The position numbers and the translations under genes were made by a program. From assembly GCF_009498235.1 (NCBI RefSeq), contig NZ_CP044205.1:1923389-1987388 (forward strand): 64,000 nt of DNA, in the 5' to 3' direction. This DNA is from Candidatus Methylospira mobilis. Its GTDB lineage: Bacteria > Pseudomonadota > Gammaproteobacteria > Methylococcales > Methylococcaceae. This document shows, one piece after another, positions 41,260 to 49,757 of the stretch. Numbering within the stretch: position 1 is the stretch's first letter; each line of letters opens with the position of its first letter. The notes below the pieces were generated by a model. The model had not been told where the DNA came from and made no database searches. It saw only the letters and a program-made list of their open reading frames with translations.

Positions 41260-42981
41260 TTACCCCCCCACTACTTTATGAATGGCATAGGGCAACTGGC
41301 AAAAGGTAATGTTTTGGCTGGATAGCTCCTTTTGTCCCATGTATTTAGCTGTGGCAAAAACCAGTTTTTCTTTTTTGCTGTTACGGGCGGCAATCGCTTG
41401 TAGCTTGGTATCGTTCAGGGCGGAATCATTGCAGCGCAAAAAAGCAATGTCGGGTTTATAAATTAAATAAACCTCGTATAAATCCGTTTCCCCAACAAAA
41501 TAATCAGGTCTTTGCGTGGTTTGCTTTTCAAGGCTTTTCCCTGTTGCCGTGTAAAACACATATTGCGCGAGTGCGCCATAATCGGGCAGGGATTCACCCG
41601 TGATAATTTTTTCAATGCTGATTTCTTTACCAAGCTCGCAGAAGGTAAAACTTCCACCAAGCCCCGCTTTTAGCTTTTCATCCTTGGCGGTCGGCACTCC
41701 CTTTATCACACGGCGCACACGCTCGGCTGTGATCGGATCGGCGTAGTCTTCCATTTCAACAAGGATAAACTTGCGGTTTCCGCCGTCTTCTTTGTTTAAG
41801 TCCAACACGGCGTGAGCTGTCGTGCCGCTACCTGCGAAGGAATCTAGTATTAAATCATCTTTTCCTAGCACATAAGCCAGTATTTGCTTTATAAATTGCG
41901 ATGGCTTAGGATTATCAAATTTCTTTGAATCATGAAGTATCGACTTAAATTCATAAGCACCAAGTCTTCCATCTAAACTAATTAGACTTGGTAATTTATC
42001 CTCATATTGAAAGGCATATACTTTTAACTCAATTATTTTATCTTCATCTTCTCCAAAAAGTATTTTTCCTTCTTCGATCAATTTTTCCATAGTTTCTTTT
42101 GGGAAACGATAACCCATAAGAGGTTGTTTACACGCCTTCTTTGTTGTTGGGTGTATAACATCATATCTGTATCCTTCTCGCCCAGGGTTATGAACACTTT
42201 GGCTACCTGTATATACTCCGCCATTATCTATGTATTTATACCTATCCAAGGTTGAAAGATAAGGTTTGTTTACTCTAAACCAATCGGTATATGCTTTTTG
42301 AAGCAAGGATTGTTCTTTATGTTCTTTGACAAGCTGAGTACCTATTTCAATTAATTTGTTTTTTATATCTGATTTTGCAGATTTCCATATATTTACAAGA
42401 CTATCTTTCTTTTTTGAAAAACATAAAACATATTCGTGCTCTACAGATATATTGGTTGGGTTGTTATCTGTAGCATTTTTCCAAACAATTGTTCCAACCC
42501 AGTTTTGGTCAGAAAATACTTCATCTAAAACACAGCGTAAATTATATAATTCATTATCATCAATACTCACGAAAATCACCCCATCATCGCTAAGCAACTC
42601 ATGCAATAATTTAAGGCGTGGATACATCATACAAAGCCATTTATCATGGCGTTGCATATCCTCTTTATCGACTGGATTAGCGTTTTTGCTTATCCAGTCT
42701 TTCATCAATGGTGAATTAACATTATCGTTATAACACCAGCCCTCATTACCCGTGTTATAAGGCGGATCAATATAGATGCACTTAATTTTTCCCGCATAGT
42801 GCGGCATCAGGGCTTTGAGCGCGTGCAGATTATCGCCGTGGATAATCAGGTTATCATCCAAGCTCGGTTTTTTGCCGTGTGCAGGAAAAGACTTTTTCTC
42901 GTTAATCAGTAATTCCCGAAAAGGTACGGAATGATGGTGGGAGTAAATATACTGCTTCCCCTTAAACTCAAGTGTGGGCAT
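41260..42981 (-). CDS. Type III DNA adenine methyltransferase, Mod subunit
   Basis: 573 residues. The catalytic motif DPPYNTGNEGW (motif IV) precedes the SAM-binding motif LDSFAGSGTTAHAVL (motif I), the order of beta-class N6-adenine methylases. A long variable region between them is the probable target-recognition domain. It modifies host DNA and guides Res, whose gene starts 5 bp downstream. No simple-sequence tract that would suggest phase variation was seen in it. Confidence 0.93.
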   Translation of the reverse strand: MPTLEFKGKQYIYSHHHSVPFRELLINEKKSFPAHGKKPSLDDNLIIHGDNLHALKALMPHYAGKIKCIYIDPPYNTGNEGWCYNDNVNSPLMKDWISKNANPVDKEDMQRHDKWLCMMYPRLKLLHELLSDDGVIFVSIDDNELYNLRCVLDEVFSDQNWVGTIVWKNATDNNPTNISVEHEYVLCFSKKKDSLVNIWKSAKSDIKNKLIEIGTQLVKEHKEQSLLQKAYTDWFRVNKPYLSTLDRYKYIDNGGVYTGSQSVHNPGREGYRYDVIHPTTKKACKQPLMGYRFPKETMEKLIEEGKILFGEDEDKIIELKVYAFQYEDKLPSLISLDGRLGAYEFKSILHDSKKFDNPKPSQFIKQILAYVLGKDDLILDSFAGSGTTAHAVLDLNKEDGGNRKFILVEMEDYADPITAERVRRVIKGVPTAKDEKLKAGLGGSFTFCELGKEISIEKIITGESLPDYGALAQYVFYTATGKSLEKQTTQRPDYFVGETDLYEVYLIYKPDIAFLRCNDSALNDTKLQAIAARNSKKEKLVFATAKYMGQKELSSQNITFCQLPYAIHKVVGG

Positions 42982-43394
42982 GGGCGTAACTCTGCTTAAA
43001 AGTGTTATATTTCAATATTATTCTCCACATAAAATTGTGATCGCACCCGCCAAGTGGCGGACGACTGGTGCGCGTAAGCGTTCACGAATACAGCCTTATT
43101 CAAAAAGGCGTAGTAGGTTAAAATATGCGGAAAATGCGCGGGTGAATCAGGGCATAGTGGACACAAATCCTTGTATCTTGGTGGCTGGATTATACCGTTA
43201 AAGCCGGGGTGACTGGGTGCGAAAGTGTGAGGCTGTTAGCGACTACAAGCGCCTTGGTGCGGTTTTGCTGTGCTGGTGCATTCTTGGTGTTGTTTTGCCG
43301 CTGTAACCCGTGCGGGGGTTGTGATTGGCTATTGTTTTTGAGGCTGGAAACACAGCCCTACCCGATAGCAGGGCTTATGCGTGTATCTGACAAG
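42982..43394. other. Intergenic stretch within the island
   Basis: About 410 bp between the methylase and the TubC-N-like gene. It must hold the mod-res promoter reading leftward. The short plus-strand frames show no protein family. Confidence 0.35.
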
Positions 43395-43628
43395 TTATGA
43401 TTGCCATTCCCCGCGTTGGTAATCCCAGCGCCTGCCGCCGCATCGCAGTATGGGTTCGGACAATCGCCCGATGCTGACAATCTCGGCAATCAGGCGTTCT
43501 TTGTGAGTGCGGATATAGTCGCGCTGTTCCTCGGTCAGTGGGGTATCGGATTCGACAAGTAACTTGTCGTCTGCATCCAGCGCCAGCGTACAGCCAGCCG
43601 CTTGTAGTCTATCCAGTAGCGTACTCAT
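43395..43628 (-). CDS. TubC N-terminal docking-like small protein
   Basis: 77 residues. LLDRLQAAGCTLALDADDKLLVE followed by TEEQRDYIRTHKERLIAEI matches the TubC_N docking fold, first described in NRPS/PKS enzymes and also common as a small protein beside replication genes of integrated elements. Its ATG overlaps the stop of the upstream ATPase gene (TAATG), so the two are translationally coupled. A protein-docking role with the ATPase or primase is likely but inferred. Confidence 0.65.
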   Translation of the reverse strand: MSTLLDRLQAAGCTLALDADDKLLVESDTPLTEEQRDYIRTHKERLIAEIVSIGRLSEPILRCGGRRWDYQRGEWQS

Positions 43629-45571
43629 TAAAACGATTCCTGATACCTGCCGCCAGCCTGTACTTCATTTTCAGGTGGGCTGTTTTTTGCGCTGGAAAAC
43701 TTATTTTCATGTACAGCAAGTACAGGATGTACAGCCGTGGTTTGTTTGATGGGCTTGATCGTGACCGGGTAGCCATGCTCGCCGCGTTTTTTTGCAACTT
43801 CCGCCCGGATGCCAATAACCCGCAACGCTGGAGACAAGCGTCGGATTGCATCGGCAAATCCCTTTGCTGATTTAGGCCAGCCGTCGCCGTCATTCTTGAA
43901 TTGTTGCAGCGCATCCAGCGCCAACTTGCCAGATAAGAACTCTGTACCGTAAGGGTACAATTCCAGATACGCTTGAATCGCTCCGGCAATTGGCGAACTT
44001 TCCAGAGTCCTATGGATGGATTCTTTCCGCATTCCGTTGTAATCGTCCATGAATGCCTGTGTCGGATTCTCCACGCCACGCGCAGCATAAACAGCAGCGC
44101 CCAGCATGGCAAAGTCAGCCATACGCGGTAAGTGTTCTATCTGGATAGTTGGGAGAATTTCCAGTGCCGCCGCGAACAGATCAAGCAGGCCGGTGAAGAT
44201 TGCCGCACGGTATGAATCAAAAAGCGCGTCAAGCTCGGTTTCTGTTTTGCGTTGGCTGGCGCTGATCGGTTCGATTTCCACATGCACCAGCCTATCAACC
44301 AAATCTTGACGGGTAGCCAGTACACTGATGCCGTTCATGGCGATAGGTCGCTTCACTGATACGGCGGTTTCTTCGGCGTTGGTATACAGCGTGCGGCCAG
44401 CAAATCCGCCGCCTGTTGCGAGTACACAGAATGCGTCTTGCATGTCGTCAGTCAGGTGTGACAGATTTTCAAAACTGGTTAGCCATGAGTTGGTGGCACT
44501 GATATAGATGTCTTCTATGGTCTTGGGTCTACCGCGCAGGTTCACTTGATTGGGGTCAATCAGTTCACGGATAAAATATTGCACCTTGGATTTGCCGCTT
44601 CCCTGTTCGGCTACGATCTCAAATACAGGGAACGCCGTATCTGAGCGCAAGCATTCGAGCATCCACGCCAGCAACATATTCCGCGCTGATTCAGCACAGT
44701 TGATGCACTGCCACAACAATTCGATGTTGCCAGCGCCAGCCGCCAACGGGAGCGGCAAGGCTCGCATCGTAGATGTGCGCCTGAATACTACCGCCTGCGA
44801 ACTATCCACGCGCCACGAACCGGCATTAATACTCACGCTCTGCCATGCGTCGTTGACCAGATCGACGGCATAGCCGGTATCTGTTTTCGCTACCCTGATG
44901 GAAACTTCCTTTTGCTCGCCGTCATACTTGGCGATACCATTCAGCGCAAGACACGCATCTCTTAGTGGTGCTTCCTTTGGTATTATTTTCGATTCTCGAT
45001 AGAACTCGGCGTCCAGCCATTCAGCGAACCCTTTCGAGTCGAGCCGCCATGCTTCCCGGTGATCTCCTGCCGGAAAACTGGCATATCCGCTCTTGTCCTG
45101 ATCGTGAAACAGTTCTGCGCGTTCCTGTACAAATTCGACAAGCTGGCCAGATAGTGACTGATCGTCGCTTTCGCCGCTGTCGCCCCTGATTGCCTTATCA
45201 AGATATTTCAGTAGTGCGTCGGGGTTGATTTTCTTGATCTTGGCGCGCAGCCTCATAAACTCGGGCTTGTCTTCCTCCTGAAGCGCTCGCATAGCCGCGA
45301 CAACTTCCGTCTCGAATACCGCGCCGCAATCGTCAGCCAGACGCGCCAGCATGTCGGTAATAATCGCCGCGTTGGGGTCTGTCGCCAGTTCGGCGGATTC
45401 AATGAGGTCGGTTATCCGGTCGCCGTCCGGCTGTACTTCCTGTACTTGCTGTACGTCGTTATGAATTTCTGGAGCCGAAAAAGAATGGTCGTCGCCGTTT
45501 TCGATGTGCATTTCTGTATCGACGGGCATTTTTTCAATGTCGCAAGTAGGCGCTTCCAGAGTGCTATTCAT
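43628..45571 (-). CDS. Island ATPase, likely replication helicase-like
   Basis: 647 residues. An N-terminal acidic region of about 150 residues is followed by a central ATPase with Walker A AEQGSGKSKVQ near residue 320 and a Walker-B-like SWLTSFENLSHLTDD, then a C-terminal DNA-binding-type tail. This layout is common in replication ATPases of satellites and plasmids that follow a PriCT/TOPRIM primase. It overlaps the primase end by 8 bp. Both ends of its coding region carry a 27-bp triple GTACAG repeat in inverted orientation. Confidence 0.75.
   Translation of the reverse strand: MNSTLEAPTCDIEKMPVDTEMHIENGDDHSFSAPEIHNDVQQVQEVQPDGDRITDLIESAELATDPNAAIITDMLARLADDCGAVFETEVVAAMRALQEEDKPEFMRLRAKIKKINPDALLKYLDKAIRGDSGESDDQSLSGQLVEFVQERAELFHDQDKSGYASFPAGDHREAWRLDSKGFAEWLDAEFYRESKIIPKEAPLRDACLALNGIAKYDGEQKEVSIRVAKTDTGYAVDLVNDAWQSVSINAGSWRVDSSQAVVFRRTSTMRALPLPLAAGAGNIELLWQCINCAESARNMLLAWMLECLRSDTAFPVFEIVAEQGSGKSKVQYFIRELIDPNQVNLRGRPKTIEDIYISATNSWLTSFENLSHLTDDMQDAFCVLATGGGFAGRTLYTNAEETAVSVKRPIAMNGISVLATRQDLVDRLVHVEIEPISASQRKTETELDALFDSYRAAIFTGLLDLFAAALEILPTIQIEHLPRMADFAMLGAAVYAARGVENPTQAFMDDYNGMRKESIHRTLESSPIAGAIQAYLELYPYGTEFLSGKLALDALQQFKNDGDGWPKSAKGFADAIRRLSPALRVIGIRAEVAKKRGEHGYPVTIKPIKQTTAVHPVLAVHENKFSSAKNSPPENEVQAGGRYQESF
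43711..43737 (+). repeat. Triple 9-bp GTACAG repeat, copy A
   Basis: Three successive 9-bp units GTACAGCAA, GTACAGGAT and GTACAGCCG. The same block, with one base change, is present inverted at 45428-45454 in the same gene. Confidence 0.6.
45428..45454 (-). repeat. Triple 9-bp GTACAG repeat, copy B (inverted)
   Basis: Read on the minus strand: GTACAGCAA, GTACAGGAA, GTACAGCCG. It matches copy A at 26 of 27 positions and lies near the 5' end of the ATPase coding region. Confidence 0.6.
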
Positions 45572-46541
45572 GGCACGCCCCTGCTACCAAACCCATACGG
45601 TAAACGTGCAAATCATTGAAGTCAGTACCCGGCACGCCATCAGGGAACGGTGGAATAGCGACATGGCCGCCAACCGCAAGCGCCGCCGCATTAGCCTTGG
45701 TAACGCCGGGATTACCTGCCGTGTGCCGGTCATTGTCTGCGCATAGGGTTATCTTCTTGCCGGGATTCAGACGGTGCACGGTCTGAGCCACGGCCATTAG
45801 GTTTCCGGCTGTAAATGCCACATAGGTTTGATACCCGGTTTGTTCGTGAATCGTCGCCCCAGTGGCGTAACCCTCACAAATCAGAATGGCCTCTGTCAGT
45901 TCGCCGATGACGTGGAACAGGCCGAAAACACGCGCCTGATACATGAAGCGCTTACCATGTAGCCGGTCGATCTTCTGGACGTTCCATATCTCACCGCATT
46001 CGTCCTGCATCGGGATAAGCAGAACATCGCCCTGACAGCGGATACCGTGGGGCTGGGCGTGCTTTTTCTGCAAATACCAGTTATCGACTGGTGCCGGTCG
46101 AGCAACGCGCCATTGCTGTTCCGCTTTGCATTTTGCAGCTTGGTGCGCCGCCTCGCGTTCGGTCTGTTCCTTGGCTTCTGTTTCCTGTCGCGTCCGTTTG
46201 CGCTGTTCAATCTCGGCGCGTGATGGTCGCCGGGTGCGTCCGGCATTTGTCCATCCGTTTTGTTTGGCGAGATAAAATAAAGTGCCGATTGTTACCTTGC
46301 CGGTTTTAAACGATTTCCAGACATCGCGTGCATCGGTAGCGCGGTAATTTTCAGCGCTCTGGCTCCAGTTGCTCCAGATGGTGAATCCATCGTCGCCCAG
46401 TTCTGACTTGATCGCCATTCCAGCGCGTAACCAGATTTCCCGGTCATCGGCTGGAAGTGCTATAATTGCATTGTTGATTCGATCTATAGAAGCCGCTTCC
46501 CGGTGCCAGCCGGTGGCGGTTTTTTCGTTATGCAGGGTCAT
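45564..46541 (-). CDS. PriCT/TOPRIM primase of the island
   Basis: 325 residues from ATG 46541, which has a strong GGAGGAG ribosome site; upstream codons in the frame are not used. The N-terminal 90 residues resemble a PriCT-2 domain (ALPADDREIWLRAGMAIKSE and VWKSFKTG). A charged linker follows, then a TOPRIM domain with the Glu of CEGYATGATIHE and the Asp pair in CADND. It probably makes RNA primers for replication of the excised element. It overlaps the ATPase gene by 8 bp. Confidence 0.85.
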   Translation of the reverse strand: MTLHNEKTATGWHREAASIDRINNAIIALPADDREIWLRAGMAIKSELGDDGFTIWSNWSQSAENYRATDARDVWKSFKTGKVTIGTLFYLAKQNGWTNAGRTRRPSRAEIEQRKRTRQETEAKEQTEREAAHQAAKCKAEQQWRVARPAPVDNWYLQKKHAQPHGIRCQGDVLLIPMQDECGEIWNVQKIDRLHGKRFMYQARVFGLFHVIGELTEAILICEGYATGATIHEQTGYQTYVAFTAGNLMAVAQTVHRLNPGKKITLCADNDRHTAGNPGVTKANAAALAVGGHVAIPPFPDGVPGTDFNDLHVYRMGLVAGACHE

Positions 46542-46545
46542 TATT

Positions 46546-46737
46546 TTACTCCTCCAGCGCGTCGCGCCACGCCAAGGCGTCAACGTCGCGGATCAGTGGT
46601 TTCGTTCCGACTCTGACAACGCGCGGACGTTTTCCTTCGGGGAGTTTATAAAAAGCGCCCTTCGAAATACCGAAAAGATGGAAGAAAACGGGCAGGCTCA
46701 TCAGCGGGGGGATGGTTGCGCTTTGTTGTTGTTTCAT
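46546..46737 (-). CDS. AlpA-like helix-turn-helix regulator / excisionase
   Basis: 63 residues from ATG 46737 (AAGGAT ribosome site); a longer frame to 46773 exists. PPLMSLPVFFHLFGISKGAFYKL and a following VVRVGTKPLI is the layout of AlpA/MerR-type small DNA-binding proteins of integrated elements. They commonly control integrase expression or act as excisionases. It starts the primase-ATPase transcript and ends 4 bp before the primase start. Confidence 0.7.
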   Translation of the reverse strand: MKQQQSATIPPLMSLPVFFHLFGISKGAFYKLPEGKRPRVVRVGTKPLIRDVDALAWRDALEE

Positions 46738-46799
46738 GGTTCTGGTTATCCTTACAGGTTTATAAGGATTCACATTAAATACTCATTTTTTAAGATAAA

Positions 46800-46918
46800 A
46801 AATATGGTAAATATGGTAAATTATTGATTTATTTTCCTTACCACATTGCAGCCCGCGCCGCATCTAGCTGGCACAAAAAAGGCGCGATATACGCGCCTTG
46901 ACGATTTACCACATTACC
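46800..46918. promoter_or_regulatory. AT-rich region with TGGTAA repeats upstream of the AlpA-like gene
   Basis: ATATGGTAA occurs twice in tandem (46802-46819), and the complement TTACCA occurs at 46838-46843 and within TTTACCACATTACC (46905-46918). The block lies directly upstream of the AlpA-like gene and around the terminator of the adjacent transcript. It could be an operator or an iteron-type origin. The binding protein is unknown. Confidence 0.4.
46875..46899 (-). terminator. Minus-strand intrinsic terminator within the island
   Basis: Stem AAGGCGCG / CGCGCCTT with a 5-base loop; read on the minus strand it is followed by TTTTTT. It lies just after the stop of the unknown protein gene at 46926 and closes the integrase-HigBA transcript. 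Confidence 0.75.
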
Positions 46919-46925
46919 GAAATTA

Positions 46926-47675
46926 TCAGGTTGGCGCTGTTTTGCGTTTTCCTGTTCCTGGACTCAGTTTTGGAACTACTGTTGAACGTGTCCACCACGC
47001 CTTGAACGTCTCAAAATCAACACACCATAACGATAGATCACTACTCCATTGTAGCAATGCTTCGTGTATCAGCACTTTTGTCATGCCTTCGCCTATAGCC
47101 GGTCTCGTTGCATCCTTCCACGCCTTAAAATCTATATCCCTTCGCTGGTTAACCGTTAGCTTTTGGGGTTCCGCTAATGAGTGAGCGATTCCGACTTTAT
47201 TAAGGAATGAAACCAATTCAACACGATCAAAGCCCATATTAATTAAAGGCAGCAGATCGTAACAGGCGGGGTTGCCTTCCGTTTTCAATACACTATCGCC
47301 TTGAGTAATGGCACTGCGGAACGTGTCGCAATAGTAACTAAGCAGGTTATTCCCCCACATTTGAGCGTCAGTCAGTAGATTTAAGATTTCTTGTTTATCA
47401 CCGGCGCATGAATGAAAGCCCATACAATCCTTATCCATGGTTTGAAGTGTCTTGTGTTTAGGGTCGCTTAATGATGCCTTTAACATCCGTGCCGCAATAG
47501 AAATGCATCTCATGCGTTCAATTTTTGGGTTATGCTCCGCCCAAAAGTCAGCCGCCGCTGTTGCGGATATTTTCCCGGTTGATGTTATTTTATCTTGGAA
47601 GTGTGGCGGTAGCTCTATACGGTCGGCAATTCCGCCAATCACATCTAACGCGGAAATGAATTTGCGCTCCGTCAT
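46926..47675 (-). CDS. Unknown island protein
   Basis: 249 residues from ATG 47675 with a GGAAGAAGG ribosome site; the frame could extend to 47783 inside the HigA region. No domain recognised. It has scattered Cys (RCISIAAR, CMGFHSCAG, CYDLLPL, LWCVDFE) and many Trp and Lys, and looks soluble. The region around its start, including the ribosome site, repeats the end of the integrase gene, suggesting that it originally followed the integrase directly. Function unknown. Confidence 0.6.
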   Translation of the reverse strand: MTERKFISALDVIGGIADRIELPPHFQDKITSTGKISATAAADFWAEHNPKIERMRCISIAARMLKASLSDPKHKTLQTMDKDCMGFHSCAGDKQEILNLLTDAQMWGNNLLSYYCDTFRSAITQGDSVLKTEGNPACYDLLPLINMGFDRVELVSFLNKVGIAHSLAEPQKLTVNQRRDIDFKAWKDATRPAIGEGMTKVLIHEALLQWSSDLSLWCVDFETFKAWWTRSTVVPKLSPGTGKRKTAPT

Positions 47676-47706
47676 GCGTTGGCCTTCTTCCGGGTGGTGA
47701 TAGGTA
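47669..47706 (-). repeat. 37-bp direct repeat flanking HigBA, copy 1
   Basis: CCGTCATGCGTTGGCCTTCT begins the block on the plus strand. It matches 48358-48394 at 35 of 37 positions. It contains the start and ribosome site of the unknown protein gene. Confidence 0.7.
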
Positions 47707-47710
47707 TACT

Positions 47711-48028
47711 TCAAATAGTCAATGCAGTGGGCGATATATCCGCGCGCCGTACCAGTGGTGCGCCGGTTTGCCGCGCCTTCCACAAATCATAGGCGGCTTG
47801 TTGCGTCAGCCACAAATCAGCCTGTCCACCGTTTTCCACGCCTAGCCAACCTTCCAGCCTTAGCGCCATTTCCGGCGATATAGCAGCGCGTCCATTTAGC
47901 ACGCGAGACAGCGCGGCGCGTGTTACGTTGAGCTGGGTAGCGGCTTCGGTGATGGTCAAGCCTAAAGCGGGTAGCACGTCCTCTCTCAGCGTTTCGCCGG
48001 GATGTGGCGGGTTATATATTCGAGTCAT
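47711..48028 (-). CDS. higA: HigA-family antitoxin
   Basis: 105 residues. The start at 48028 (MTRIYNPPHPGE) is preferred over 48034 because AGGAG lies 8 bases upstream and the sequence matches the family. The Xre-type helix-turn-helix (ITEAATQLNVTRAALSRVLNG) binds DNA, represses the operon and neutralises HigB. It lies 11 bp after higB, in the toxin-first order typical of higBA. Confidence 0.92.
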   Translation of the reverse strand: MTRIYNPPHPGETLREDVLPALGLTITEAATQLNVTRAALSRVLNGRAAISPEMALRLEGWLGVENGGQADLWLTQQAAYDLWKARQTGAPLVRRADISPTALTI

Positions 48029-48039
48029 CTTCATTGCTC

Positions 48040-48318
48040 CTAGTGATAGTCCTGATAATCAACCAGTACGGCATCCTCACCTTCAAAGGTAAAGGTCATG
48101 CGCCAATTACCATTAACCGAAACAGAATAGTGTCCGGCCAGATTGCTTATAAGCGGATGCAAGCCCCAGCCCGGTACATTCATATCAGCAGCGCATGTTG
48201 CCAGATCAAGGCGGGTCAGTTGTCGCAGCAGGCGCGGCGCATGATGTGGCTGTATGCCTGCTTTGCTGCCTGATTCAAAAAAGGCTTGAAGCCCTTTGTG
48301 CCTGAATGTTTTTATCAT
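48040..48318 (-). CDS. higB: HigB/RelE-family toxin
   Basis: 92 residues, the usual size. MIKTFRHKGLQAFFESGSKAGI and NGNWRMTFTFEGEDAVLVDY are typical of HigB ribosome-dependent mRNA interferases. The pair may stabilise the island or act in phage defence. It lies between the integrase and the unknown protein gene and is bounded by 37-bp repeats. Confidence 0.92.
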   Translation of the reverse strand: MIKTFRHKGLQAFFESGSKAGIQPHHAPRLLRQLTRLDLATCAADMNVPGWGLHPLISNLAGHYSVSVNGNWRMTFTFEGEDAVLVDYQDYH

Positions 48319-48357
48319 AGGATGATTGTATAGTGTAGCGTTTCAGTTATCAATATG

Positions 48358-48394
48358 CCGTCATGCGTTGGCCTTCTTCCGGCTTGTGATAGGT
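48358..48394 (-). repeat. 37-bp direct repeat flanking HigBA, copy 2
   Basis: Covers the last codons and stop of the integrase gene. Nearly identical to 47669-47706 on the other side of HigBA. Confidence 0.7.
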
Positions 48395-49656
48395 GTCACT
48401 TTCTTTTCGGTAGCGCCAAAGCTCGGTAGATTTGCGCGTATCTGCTCGGCAGCATAAGACGGCTGCAAGTGTCCGTAATGACGCTGTGTCATGCGGATGT
48501 CGGCATGGCCCAGCGCGTCAGCCACCACTTGCAAGGGTACGCCAGTCGATACCAGCAGCGAAGCATAGGCGTGGCGGAGAATGTGGAAACTGACAGCCGG
48601 AACAATTATTGCTCTGTCGCTTGCCTCCTGCATGGGTCTGGTTTGATGCGACCTTCCCCACGCATCGCCGTCAGGTCGGGTGAATACCAAGGCATTACCC
48701 GCCTTGCCTGCCGTCCACTCGGCGAACCATTCAACGCCCTCACCAGTCAGGGGAACATGACGCGACTTGCCGCCCTTGCTTATCCTGATATGGATAGAGC
48801 CGTTGCTTTCGTTGAAGTCGGACACTTTGAGCTTGGTTAACTCACCATACCGGCATCCAGTCAAAAGGCCAGCGCGCACCATCGGCCTAAAATCAGTGTC
48901 AGCGGCATTTAACAGCCTGTTGCATTCATCCGTGGATAGAAACCGTATCTTTGGCGCATCGGCTCGCTTGAATGGACTCACGCGCCGCCAAGCGTCGTCT
49001 GATGCTACGCGCCCGGCTCGGTAGGCATGATTTAGCGCGGCCTTTAGCGCCGTCAATATCCGGTTTGCCGTTGCCCGGCGCTTTCTTACTTCGTCTTCGT
49101 CTGTCTTGTCGATTTCAACCAATTTTCCACGGTTGCGCTTGGGTGCTTCGGCTAAGTTAGTCAGCCATTTGTTGATGTGCTGGCTTTTCAGCTCGACAAC
49201 AATCTTGTCACCAAGCTGGGGGAGAATATGCACGTTATAGGTTCCCTTGGTCGTTGTGATAGACCTGCCGTCTTTTGCGTAGTGCTCTGTGAGGTAATCT
49301 TTCACGGCATCCGCTACGGTGTACTTGCCCTTGGGCTTATCGTGCTGTTTCAGGCTCTCAGCAAACGCCTGAATCTTTTTGAATGCTTCGGCATAAGTCA
49401 GGATGTCAGCGCCGTTTGAATCGGCAAAATCATCAGCGGTTCCCATGTTCTTTTGAATGTATGGGGTGGCGCTGTCTACGCCCACCTCATTCGCAGATAT
49501 TCGCGCAAGCCATACGCCGCCAGTCTTGCTTTTTCGGTAGCCCAGGAACACGCCCGGTGTAAGCTGTCTCCAGTAAGGGCGCTTATCTTGCGGTATCTCT
49601 AAGCGCCCCCGTGCCTCTCTTGTTTCAAGTTTTGCATCGCGTGTCATTCTTGCCAT
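48361..49656 (-). CDS. Tyrosine integrase of the island
   Basis: 431 residues from ATG 49656 (AGGAAA ribosome site); the frame continues to 49701 but that would run through the GGTATAAA repeats. An N-terminal arm-binding region is followed by a core-binding SAM-like domain. The catalytic domain has Arg in LLTGCRYGELTKL, HILRHAYASLL (H-x-x-R context) and the Tyr nucleophile in QRHYGHL. It catalyses recombination between the tRNA-Glu 3' end and the element. Located next to attR and transcribed into the island. Confidence 0.95.
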   Translation of the reverse strand: MARMTRDAKLETREARGRLEIPQDKRPYWRQLTPGVFLGYRKSKTGGVWLARISANEVGVDSATPYIQKNMGTADDFADSNGADILTYAEAFKKIQAFAESLKQHDKPKGKYTVADAVKDYLTEHYAKDGRSITTTKGTYNVHILPQLGDKIVVELKSQHINKWLTNLAEAPKRNRGKLVEIDKTDEDEVRKRRATANRILTALKAALNHAYRAGRVASDDAWRRVSPFKRADAPKIRFLSTDECNRLLNAADTDFRPMVRAGLLTGCRYGELTKLKVSDFNESNGSIHIRISKGGKSRHVPLTGEGVEWFAEWTAGKAGNALVFTRPDGDAWGRSHQTRPMQEASDRAIIVPAVSFHILRHAYASLLVSTGVPLQVVADALGHADIRMTQRHYGHLQPSYAAEQIRANLPSFGATEKKVTPITSRKKANA

Positions 49657-49676
49657 TTTTGACGATTTCCTGATCT

Positions 49677-49757
49677 GGTATAAAGTTTGGTATAAAAACA
49701 CGGCTGAACCCCAGATATACCGCGCATTAGCTGGTATAAAATTGGTATAAAATGCCG
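49677..49757. repeat. Two GGTATAAA repeat pairs upstream of the integrase (candidate arm sites or operators)
   Basis: Pairs at 49677-49697 (GGTATAAAG, GGTATAAAA) and 49733-49757 (GGTATAAAATTGGTATAAAA then TGCCG). They occupy the integrase promoter region, 20 to 100 bp before the start, about 100 bp from attR. The second pair equals the block near attL. Confidence 0.6.

Noticed and set aside
43711..43737. CRISPR-like array based on the regular GTACAG units
   Set aside because: The units are only 9 bp, there are no spacers, and they lie within a coding gene.
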